Positions 1-6,923 of a stretch of DNA of 19,716 nt are shown one piece after another (position 1 is the first letter of the stretch; every line of letters begins with the position of its first letter). A model generated the notes under the pieces. It was given only the letters and a program-made list of their open reading frames with translations. It was not told where the DNA came from and did no database searches. The stretch covers positions 1 through 19,716 of the forward strand of contig CAMBRH010000020.1 of the NCBI GenBank assembly GCA_945870115.1, read 5' to 3'. The position numbers were made by a program, and so were the translations under genes. Source of the DNA: Chitinophaga pinensis. GTDB taxonomy: Bacteria > Bacteroidota > Bacteroidia > Flavobacteriales_D > Crocinitomicaceae.

Positions 1-773
1 ATTTTATTGGATTCTAAAACAGCTTTTTCAGAAAAAGAACTTTCAATTTCTTGTTTCAAGATTGGAATAAATTCTCTTTTTAATTCTTTATTGTCTCCAT
101 CAATTATGACCAATCCATATTCTTTAAATAATTCATTTACAAAAGAAAATGTTGCTTCAGCTAAATTAGTTCCAGCATATTTTTCTAATAAAGCATGAAC
201 TTTTGAATCGGGATAATTGGCGAAAAATTGTTTCACTTCAACTTTTAATTCTGAAAAACTATCAAAAGGATATTTTCCAACTGCTCCGCCAAAATCTGAT
301 TCCCAAGAAATTTTTCTGTTGAACAAAAAAGTGTGATTTATTTCCTCAAAATCATGATCTTCTGAAGCCATCCAATAAATTGGAACGAAGTTTTTTTCTG
401 GATAAGCTAATTTTAGTTCTTCAGCTAATTTTATGACATGCAGAATTTTATAAATAAAATAAATTGGTCCAGTAAAAATATTTAATTGATGTCCAGTTGT
501 AACTGTAAAAGTAGTTGAGCTTGGAAGTAAATCGATATTTTCTCTTGTTTTTTGCGAAAAATCAACTAAATTGTATTGAGAAATTAACGCTTTATGCAAA
601 ACGTTCCTTTTCTCCAGTGAAAAATTGCTTTTCTCTTCGATTTGTTTTTCAAAAGCTTCTAAAGAAAATTCTTTTTGGATTAAATCCTTGAAAAATGATT
701 GATTGTAAGTAAGTTTATTTGAAAATTCACTGAAACAATTCGTGTCATTTCGACGTATTAAAGACTTTTGCAT
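1..773 (-). CDS. bshC: Bacillithiol biosynthesis cysteine-adding enzyme BshC, N-terminal part
   Basis: The gene starts at the ATG at 773-771 and runs off the left edge, so only about 257 N-terminal residues are visible and the C-terminal half is missing. The reading shows two family signatures: TTGHQLNIFTGPIYFIYKI near residue 95, and VPIYWMASEDHDFEEINH about 30 residues later. Together these are typical of BshC, which adds cysteine to glucosaminyl-malate in the last step of synthesis of bacillithiol, the low-molecular-weight thiol of Firmicutes and many Bacteroidota. The enzyme is cytoplasmic. The N-terminus (MQKSLIRRNDTNCFSEFS) has the expected length for the family. A second in-frame ATG at 791-789 would add six residues but lies upstream of the predicted -7 box, so 773 is preferred. 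The gene is divergent from the exopolysaccharide cassette across an 80-base spacer. Confidence 0.93.
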   Translation of the reverse strand, partial: MQKSLIRRNDTNCFSEFSNKLTYNQSFFKDLIQKEFSLEAFEKQIEEKSNFSLEKRNVLHKALISQYNLVDFSQKTRENIDLLPSSTTFTVTTGHQLNIFTGPIYFIYKILHVIKLAEELKLAYPEKNFVPIYWMASEDHDFEEINHTFLFNRKISWESDFGGAVGKYPFDSFSELKVEVKQFFANYPDSKVHALLEKYAGTNLAEATFSFVNELFKEYGLVIIDGDNKELKREFIPILKQEIESSFSEKAVLESNK

Positions 774-776
774 AAA

Positions 777-807
777 CAAAGTTAATAGCATTCTAATAAT
801 ATTGCAA
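777..807 (-). promoter_or_regulatory. Predicted bshC promoter (Bacteroidota type)
   Basis: On the minus strand TTG (807-805) is followed after 20 bases by TAACTTTG (784-777). This fits the Bacteroidota vegetative sigma-factor pattern of a -33 TTG element, about 19-20 bases, then TAnnTTTG at -7. It is the best two-part match in the window. Transcription would begin around base 774, directly before the ATG at 773, giving an almost leaderless mRNA. The pattern is seen directly; the activity is inferred. Confidence 0.55.
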
Positions 808-824
808 TACATTTTAGTAAAAAA

Positions 825-836
825 TATGTTAACATA
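825..836. promoter_or_regulatory. 12-base perfect palindrome in the divergent spacer
   Basis: TATGTTAACATA is a perfect palindrome in the spacer between bshC and the exopolysaccharide cassette. Its core TGTTAACA recurs in the other divergent spacer, at 10101-10108. Its centre lies about 54 bases upstream of the bshC -7 box and 23 bases before the ATG at 854, so it could be an operator for either gene or both. In such AT-rich DNA a short palindrome can arise by chance. Confidence 0.3.
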
Positions 837-853
837 ATAAATTATAAGTTTTT

Positions 854-2998
854 ATGCAAATAATTATGTACCTTTGTCGAATATTTTTGCTCATTAAACG
901 AAAATCTCTACATATACTCTTTTTAGTTAGTTTTACTAATTTACTTTTTTCTCAAGGTGATAATGAGAAGAATGTCTCCGCTTATCTGAAAGATTTACAT
1001 GTGATTTTTGATTCTGTTTTGGCTCAATCAAATTTTTCTCCTTCAAAAACGGAAAGCGATTCTAGTTTATTGGTTTATTTTTCTGGACTTAAAACGGAAA
1101 CTGTAAATCAGTTTTCAATGGAAAATTATTATTTAGCACAAGAAAATTTATTAAAAAAAGACAATGGTATAAATTTTACAGTTGAAGGTTTACAAAATTT
1201 AAAAGCAAATCCAACGCAAGATTTGGAAGACAATATTTCATTTAGAAGTCGTTTTGGTCTTGGCGCCGAATGGAATATTTTAAAAGGAGGTTATTTGGAT
1301 TCAAAAAATCAATTGAAAAGTTTGGATATTGACAAGACAATTCAAAGTGAAATTGCAAAACTTCAAAATTCTAAAAAAAATGTTCCTTTAAAAATGAATC
1401 AATGTATTTATTGGTTTAATTTTCAAAAAACTACTCTTTTAAATAAACGTGAAAAAATTCTTTCACAGCAAAGTGAAATTATTGAGAAATTGTATTTTGC
1501 AAAAAAACTAAACAAAGATTTCTTACTTAAAAATCACACGCGAATTGCAGAAATTAATGGAATGCGCGGAATTTATCAAAGTTACAATGAATATATTTCT
1601 CCGCTATTTGACTCTTCCTTTTTGTCCCTTCAAACACCACTTTTTGATTTGAATTATGAAATGTTTCTTGGAAATAAAATTTCTGATGGAAGCGAGCAAA
1701 ATTCACGAATTGATAGTTTGGGAAAGGTTTTGACTGACAGAATTGAAAATCAAAATAAATGGTTCAATGAAATCCGTTTCAAAACCTACGCTCGATACAA
1801 TTATTTTGATGTAATTGTTGCAAATCCTACTTCTAGGTCTTTTTTTAGTGCTGGAATTAGTTCGACAATTCCATTGCAATTCAAACACAAAGAACAAAAT
1901 ATTCTTGAAAAAGAGAAGATTTACGAGCAATTAGAAGTTTTAGAACAAACAACTGTAAATAAGCGAATTGAATTGTTAAATGAAGCATATGAATACCGTT
2001 ATCAGTTAAAGCAGTACATTATTTTTCACCAAAAAAAGATACTTTTAAATGAATCAATTCGTCAAGAAAGGGTTAAAGCAAAATTGTTAGACGCAGATTT
2101 TAATCCACTTCACGGTTTGGAATTAATTGACGATTTAATGCAAGTTGACATCGAATTATTGGATTTAAAACAAAATTTGTACATCAAATTATTGAAAATG
2201 CACGAAAAAATGCAAGGAATTGAAATGAATCAATTAATTGTTCCGCTTTTTTTGCCAAATTATTTCAATTTTGAAGACGAAACAAATCGCACGGTTTATA
2301 TTTGGTCGAAAACTTTTGAAAAACATTCAGTTGCTTTTTTGAGTGAATATATTGCTTACAATCAATTTGATGAAGTGGAAATTGCTGTTACTGAAAAAGA
2401 TGAGTTTTTGGTTCAGAAAATTAAATTGATGGAAGATTTGCATTCAAAGGGAATTAAAATTCATTTGATGTTTGGACAAAATAACATGCTTGATTCTAAA
2501 AAGGTAAGTTCTGAAATGAAAGATATTTTAGAACAGTTTCCAATGAAATTAATTACTGGAATTCATTTAGACATTGAGCCTCATACGCGTCCAAATTGGA
2601 AAATTAATCAAGAAGAAGAAAAAATTAAGTATTTTAATCTTCTAAAGGAAACTAAAACGATAGCTCTTACGTATAAAATTAAGTTATCAATCGATTTGCC
2701 TTTGAGTTTAGATTCAACATATACCAATGAATTAATGAAATCTGCTGATTTTGTTCGCTTTATGTGTTATGAAAATATCAAAGAAGAATATTTATTAAGG
2801 AAACTGAATCCTTATTTAAATAAAAAAGATTCGATTTCTATTTCACTTCGAACAGAAGATTTTTTATCGAGAAATGAAATGGAAGAATTTGCTAAGAAAT
2901 TGAATAAATCTTCGGGAATAAATACGTTTAATTACCATGATTTGAACCGTTTAATTGAATTAGACAAAAAAACCTTGGAACAAAATGAAGAACATTAG
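854..2998 (+). CDS. TolC-like outer-membrane protein fused to a glycosidase-like TIM-barrel domain
   Basis: First gene of a four-gene cassette, 714 residues if read from the ATG at 854. A hydrophobic stretch (residues 19-33) ending in LLFSQ looks like a signal peptide. Residues about 90-455 resemble the outer-membrane efflux (TolC) family: a strand such as RSRFGLGAEWNILKGG, a second beta-like segment near 330-343 (FFSAGISSTIPLQF), and long helical, charged segments around each. From about residue 478 a different domain begins. Alternating strands and helices include GIHLDIEP (569-576, with D573 and E575) and FVRFMCYEN (633-641), which resemble GH18-like TIM-barrel strands. Whether it is catalytic is unclear, because only the DxE pair is evident. 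Inferred role: outer-membrane exit for a polysaccharide, with a barrel domain that binds or cuts it. TTG at 887 may be the real start, since it gives a cleaner signal peptide and lies after a -7 box. The 3' end overlaps the next gene by 14 bases. Confidence 0.6.
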   Translation: MQIIMYLCRIFLLIKRKSLHILFLVSFTNLLFSQGDNEKNVSAYLKDLHVIFDSVLAQSNFSPSKTESDSSLLVYFSGLKTETVNQFSMENYYLAQENLLKKDNGINFTVEGLQNLKANPTQDLEDNISFRSRFGLGAEWNILKGGYLDSKNQLKSLDIDKTIQSEIAKLQNSKKNVPLKMNQCIYWFNFQKTTLLNKREKILSQQSEIIEKLYFAKKLNKDFLLKNHTRIAEINGMRGIYQSYNEYISPLFDSSFLSLQTPLFDLNYEMFLGNKISDGSEQNSRIDSLGKVLTDRIENQNKWFNEIRFKTYARYNYFDVIVANPTSRSFFSAGISSTIPLQFKHKEQNILEKEKIYEQLEVLEQTTVNKRIELLNEAYEYRYQLKQYIIFHQKKILLNESIRQERVKAKLLDADFNPLHGLELIDDLMQVDIELLDLKQNLYIKLLKMHEKMQGIEMNQLIVPLFLPNYFNFEDETNRTVYIWSKTFEKHSVAFLSEYIAYNQFDEVEIAVTEKDEFLVQKIKLMEDLHSKGIKIHLMFGQNNMLDSKKVSSEMKDILEQFPMKLITGIHLDIEPHTRPNWKINQEEEKIKYFNLLKETKTIALTYKIKLSIDLPLSLDSTYTNELMKSADFVRFMCYENIKEEYLLRKLNPYLNKKDSISISLRTEDFLSRNEMEEFAKKLNKSSGINTFNYHDLNRLIELDKKTLEQNEEH
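869..876 (+). promoter_or_regulatory. Candidate -7 box for the exopolysaccharide cassette
   Basis: TACCTTTG is a full match to the Bacteroidota -7 element TAnnTTTG, but no TTG lies at the expected -33 position. The box lies inside the longest open frame, downstream of the ATG at 854. If it is functional, transcription starts near base 879 and translation must start later, for example at the TTG at 887. No other TAnnTTTG match was seen in the spacer on this strand. Confidence 0.3.
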
Positions 2999-4079
2999 TT
3001 TTAAGAGGAATGAGTCTAAATTACGAGGTTTAGAAATTCAAAAAGAGGCGAAAACAAAAAAACCTAGAAATTGGGATAGAATAATCTATTTTATCATATT
3101 AATTTTTTTAGCATTTTTCTTGGTTAAATATTTAATAAAATCAAATTTCTATATCGAGGCTGATGGTCAAATTCTATTTGATAACATTGAAATCAGAAAT
3201 ACTAGTGATTGTCGAGTTGCCAATTTTTACGTAGAAGAAGGCGATGAGGTTTGTATTGGCGATACATTATTTTCTTACATTCCAGATAAACCAACAGGTT
3301 TTTTCAATAGTTTTGGATCGTATGAATTTGCGATGAATCAGAAAAAACAGGGAGATGTTTCCTGGTCTGAAAAAGAAGTTTTTCAGGTGCAAGAAGACGT
3401 AAAATTGAATTCATTTTTAATTAAGGAAAAATTAAAAATGAAAAAATTATACGAAAATGAATTGGAACGCATTCGCAATGAAGTTATGTTGGATGTTTTG
3501 CCGAGAAATCGCTTGGATGATCAAATTTCAAAAATCAATCAAGTAAATTACGAGATTGAAACGTTGAGAGGAAAAAATGCTTTGCTAAATTCTAGCTTGG
3601 CTCAATTGGCAAAAATGAAACGCGATGTAAGTTCAAATGCAACGGGAGATGGGTCAAATAATGGTTTAGCAAATGCAAATTTAGATGCAAATGGAAACAT
3701 CATTTTTTATTCTCCAATTGAAGGAACAATAACAAATATTCTAAAAAATCAATTTGAAGTTGCGCTAAAAGAAGAAGTTATTTTGTCAATTCACCGACCT
3801 CAAAATGTTTATATCAAAGGATTTTTCAGGCAAGAAGATTTGAAATCATTAACCATAAATGATTTTGTGAATTTGGAGTTCCCAGATGGGTCTTCTGGAA
3901 CAGGAATTATTAAACGCTTTTATTTTACAACTTATCAATTGCCAGAAGAATTTCAGAAAAAATACGAACCTACGACGCGTTCTTTGTCAGCAGATATTTA
4001 TCCAGCATCAGACGAAGATCTTAAAAAATGGCGAACTTATTGGAAAATGGGTGTGAAAATTACTAAATCAAAATTCTGA
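2985..4079 (+). CDS. HlyD/Alg44-like periplasmic membrane fusion protein
   Basis: A 364-residue inner-membrane-anchored adaptor. A basic cytoplasmic tail (1-31) precedes one membrane helix (about 33-51). Next comes half of a barrel-sandwich (lipoyl-like) domain (about 56-98), with RVANFYVEEGDEVCIGDTLF. A charged helical hairpin follows (about 115-213), then a Gly/Asn/Ala-rich linker and the second lipoyl half near 238-268 (IIFYSPIEGTITNI). A beta-barrel follows (270-315). This order is that of HlyD-family adaptors. Such proteins link an inner-membrane transporter to an outer-membrane channel; in alginate synthesis the HlyD-like Alg44 works beside the synthase Alg8. No PilZ domain is present here, unlike Alg44. 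The ATG overlaps the upstream gene by 14 bases and the stop shares one base with the next ATG (TGATG), so translational coupling is likely. Confidence 0.8.
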   Translation: MKNISFKRNESKLRGLEIQKEAKTKKPRNWDRIIYFIILIFLAFFLVKYLIKSNFYIEADGQILFDNIEIRNTSDCRVANFYVEEGDEVCIGDTLFSYIPDKPTGFFNSFGSYEFAMNQKKQGDVSWSEKEVFQVQEDVKLNSFLIKEKLKMKKLYENELERIRNEVMLDVLPRNRLDDQISKINQVNYEIETLRGKNALLNSSLAQLAKMKRDVSSNATGDGSNNGLANANLDANGNIIFYSPIEGTITNILKNQFEVALKEEVILSIHRPQNVYIKGFFRQEDLKSLTINDFVNLEFPDGSSGTGIIKRFYFTTYQLPEEFQKKYEPTTRSLSADIYPASDEDLKKWRTYWKMGVKITKSKF

Positions 4080-5494
4080 TGGCTCTAGAGAATGTAAAAA
4101 TTAATGCTTCCAGCGGAACAATTGAGTATTTGAATACCAAATACATTTATGTTTCACAAAGCCGTGATCTGAAAATTGATCGCTCAGTTTCTTATGCAGG
4201 AATTATTATTGATGGAAAAAACCTAGATTTTACAAAAATGGTTGTAAAAAGAATTAGGGGAAATCAAAACTCTGAAATTTATTTAAAACCAATTATTATT
4301 TTAAATGGAAACGCACACAGAGATGTTTTTATTAAAAATTTAATCGATGGTGTAATTTTTTCCTTTGATCAAATACCATTAATTAATGAACATGTTTCTG
4401 AAATAAATAATTTAAGTAAAGAAATCACCATCATAAATTCAATTTCTTTTGAAGCAATGATTGTTTCTAAATTACTTTATTTCATGTTCACACGAAATTT
4501 AAAGATGTTGGAACCCGTTCCTTACGCTTTATCAAATACAAATTATTCTTTTCCGTTTTTAGCTTGTAATTTTAGTGATTTTGAAGAGTTTCAAGTGCTG
4601 GAAATGTTGGAAATTGCAACGCAAGAAGGCTTGTTTAAACACAAGTTTTTAGACCGAATTTATTTGTGTTCTAACTGCAAATCCTCTCATTTAAGTTTTC
4701 GGGAAGCTTGTCCAAAATGCGGCTCTTCCCACACCGATACTTTTGATATCGTGCACCATTTTCCATGTGCTTATGTTGGACCAATTACTGATTTTACAAA
4801 CGATATTGACGATCAATTAAACTGTCCAAAATGTTCTAAAAAACTAAAACACATTGGAGTTGATTACGATAAACCATCGGTTTTGCATCAATGTAAAAAT
4901 TGCGACAATCGTTTTCAAGATTTTCATGTCAAAGCAAAATGCATGAGTTGTACTTTTGATAATCCAGTTGAAACATTGGTAGACAAGGAAATTAACGAAT
5001 ATACATTGACCAAAAAAGGAGAAAGTTACGCGCTTCAAGGATATGTTTCTACTCCAAAAGACATAGAAGATATTATTGGGACAGTTAAATTCGATACGTT
5101 TAAAACTGTTTGCAGGTATGAAGTTGAGCGATTGAGACAAACAGAGGGAAGTTCTAATATTGTTGCAATAAATATAGTTAATGCGGGACAATTTTATGCA
5201 AAAGTTGGAAGTAATGCGCAGCAAATGTTATTAAAAGATTTGGTTGGAGAAATTCGTTCTTCCATTCGTTCTTCTGACATGATTACTTTTTATTCTTCGT
5301 CTGTAATTTTAGTTACGATGTTTGAAATACCAACAAAAATTTCACAAAGAATTATGGATGATGTTTTGAAATTACTCGAAAAATTAATTCAAAATAATTT
5401 CAAAGATTTAGTCATTGAAATAAAGTCAAATGTACATCAATTGAACTATAATTTGTCTTCTGAATTGCAAATAAATCAATTAATTGGTATGTAA
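4079..5494 (+). CDS. TackOD1-like zinc-binding protein with degenerate GGDEF domain
   Basis: A 471-residue cytoplasmic protein with no signal peptide or membrane helix. Residues about 30-105 look like a receiver-type alpha/beta fold. The middle (about 190-295) is a cysteine-rich block with CxxC pairs at 197/200, 211/214, 249/252, 272/275 and 288/291, plus C230 next to H226-H227 and the segment VDYDKP (261-266). This arrangement matches what I recall of the TackOD1 predicted metal-binding domain. Residues about 335-440 follow the outline of a GGDEF domain (FDTFKTVCRYEVERLR, then RSSIRSSDMITFY), but the active-site loop reads YSSSVI where GG(D/E)EF should be. Diguanylate cyclase activity is therefore unlikely. 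Inferred role: a non-enzymatic sensor or regulator of the polysaccharide synthase encoded directly downstream, whose ATG follows the stop with no gap. The fold assignments are from pattern and memory, not from a search. Confidence 0.7.
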   Translation: MALENVKINASSGTIEYLNTKYIYVSQSRDLKIDRSVSYAGIIIDGKNLDFTKMVVKRIRGNQNSEIYLKPIIILNGNAHRDVFIKNLIDGVIFSFDQIPLINEHVSEINNLSKEITIINSISFEAMIVSKLLYFMFTRNLKMLEPVPYALSNTNYSFPFLACNFSDFEEFQVLEMLEIATQEGLFKHKFLDRIYLCSNCKSSHLSFREACPKCGSSHTDTFDIVHHFPCAYVGPITDFTNDIDDQLNCPKCSKKLKHIGVDYDKPSVLHQCKNCDNRFQDFHVKAKCMSCTFDNPVETLVDKEINEYTLTKKGESYALQGYVSTPKDIEDIIGTVKFDTFKTVCRYEVERLRQTEGSSNIVAINIVNAGQFYAKVGSNAQQMLLKDLVGEIRSSIRSSDMITFYSSSVILVTMFEIPTKISQRIMDDVLKLLEKLIQNNFKDLVIEIKSNVHQLNYNLSSELQINQLIGM

Positions 5495-6802
5495 ATGACT
5501 GGTTTAGATGAGTTTTTTGATTACGTAAATTCATTAGGTGCTGAAAGATTCACTCGAATTTTTTGGTTTTTCGTCTTTTTTGAATTGTTTAGATACATGG
5601 TTATTGATTTAGTTGTGCTTACAATTGCAAAAATATTGAAAGTTTTAAATAGAAAAAAAACGCAAGAAGCTTTAAATAGATTTTACCTAGAACAACCTTT
5701 AGTTTCAATCATTATTCCCGGTAAAAATGAAGGAAAACACATTTTTAAATTAGTCAAATCTTTAAGAGAACAAAATTATAAAAATGTAGAAATAATTGTT
5801 GTTGATGACGGTTCTGATGATGATACTCCTACTATTGGTCGTGATATGGAACGTAATGGTTTCATCGATAAATTTGTTAGAAATGAATTTCGTGGAGGAA
5901 AAGCTTCTGCTGCAAATTTGGCTTTGAGATTAACAAATGGTAAATTTATCGTACACCTTGATGCCGATTGCAGTTATAATTACGATGCAATTCAACAAAT
6001 AATTTTGCCATTTTACATGGATTCAAAAATCGGCGGAGTAGGAGGAAACGTAATGGTTCGTAATTATAAAAAATCCTTAGCTGCTACTCTGCAAGCGATT
6101 GAATATTATGACACGATTTCTATTGGAAGAGTAGTTGTTTCACAATTAGGGATTTATAGAATTATTTCTGGTGCATTTGGAGCTTTTCGTGCAGATGCTA
6201 TGAGTCAAATTCAAGGATGGGATATTGGTCCTGGTTTGGATGGTGATATCAGTGTAAAAATCAGAAAAATGGGATACAAAGTGAAATTTGCCTCGGATGC
6301 CGTTTGTTTAACAAATGCTCCAGATACGTTCAGAAAATTAGCAAAGCAAAGACTTCGTTGGGATAAAAGTTTGATTCGTTTTAGAGTTAGAAAACACCGT
6401 GATGTTTTTTATCCGAGCCAACATTTTAATTTTTCCAGTTTTTTCTCTTTTCTTGAAAATATTACTTATAATATTGTTTTAAATGTGAAGTGGTACATCT
6501 ATTTTATAGATATGGTTTTTAATTTTCCACATGAATTGTCTTTTATTTTAACAATGAATTTTTTCCTTTACACCTGTACTAATTACTTTAAATTTTTGGT
6601 TTTCTCCTTGTATAGAACTGAAAAAAACACCTCAATTTCTTACTTTTTAGCATATATTCCCTTAATGGTAATCTATTTTGGATATTATTTGAGAATTGTA
6701 AGATCGATAGCTTACATTCAAGAGTTTTTCTTTAAAAAATCGTACGATGATCCTTGGAATCCACCTAAAACCTCAAAATATGCGAAGGAATTGGGCTTGT
6801 AA
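5495..6802 (+). CDS. Processive family-2 glycosyltransferase, membrane-bound (polysaccharide synthase)
   Basis: 435 residues. An N-terminal membrane helix (about 20-46) is followed by a GT-A catalytic domain: PLVSIIIPGKNEG (68-80), VVDDGSDDDT (102-111), the DxD motif DADC (156-159), a GxGLDGD segment (246-251) where family members usually carry an acidic ED motif, and QRLRW (285-289), the Q/RxxRW motif of processive synthases. Three or so further helices lie between about 320 and 405. This layout matches cellulose, hyaluronan, poly-GlcNAc and alginate (Alg8) synthases, which extend a polymer in the cytoplasm and thread it through their own membrane channel. The sugar cannot be deduced from sequence alone. 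No PilZ domain is present. It is the last gene of the cassette; 121 bases with no clear terminator separate it from the next gene. Confidence 0.85.
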   Translation: MTGLDEFFDYVNSLGAERFTRIFWFFVFFELFRYMVIDLVVLTIAKILKVLNRKKTQEALNRFYLEQPLVSIIIPGKNEGKHIFKLVKSLREQNYKNVEIIVVDDGSDDDTPTIGRDMERNGFIDKFVRNEFRGGKASAANLALRLTNGKFIVHLDADCSYNYDAIQQIILPFYMDSKIGGVGGNVMVRNYKKSLAATLQAIEYYDTISIGRVVVSQLGIYRIISGAFGAFRADAMSQIQGWDIGPGLDGDISVKIRKMGYKVKFASDAVCLTNAPDTFRKLAKQRLRWDKSLIRFRVRKHRDVFYPSQHFNFSSFFSFLENITYNIVLNVKWYIYFIDMVFNFPHELSFILTMNFFLYTCTNYFKFLVFSLYRTEKNTSISYFLAYIPLMVIYFGYYLRIVRSIAYIQEFFFKKSYDDPWNPPKTSKYAKELGL

Positions 6803-6882
6803 TGAAGGTACAAAAATTTCGTATTAAAAAAATATAGTTTAATTTGAACCCATAATTTTTTAATGTGTTTTTGTTCATTGTA

Positions 6883-6896
6883 TGTAAATGTTTACA
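6883..6896. promoter_or_regulatory. Inverted repeat upstream of the WG-repeat gene
   Basis: TGTAAA-TG-TTTACA is a perfect inverted repeat with six-base arms, ending 27 bases before the ATG at 6924. An imperfect -7-like box, TAAAATTG (6912-6919), lies between it and the start, so the repeat would sit over the -33 region, where a repressor could act. No regulator can be named, and the AT-rich context makes chance possible. Confidence 0.3.
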
Positions 6897-6923
6897 GTAT
6901 TCTAATTCTTATAAAATTGTCTT

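Noticed and set aside
7..198. Short plus-strand frame at the left edge
   Set aside because: It is antisense to bshC, whose minus-strand reading carries clear family motifs.
4844..5224. 126-codon open frame on the minus strand
   Set aside because: It lies wholly inside the TackOD1-like gene, whose cysteine pattern shows the plus strand is the coding one. The composition has no family character.
6802..6840. Ten-codon frame starting in the TAATG at the end of the glycosyltransferase gene
   Set aside because: Too short, lysine-rich by composition and without any supporting signal.
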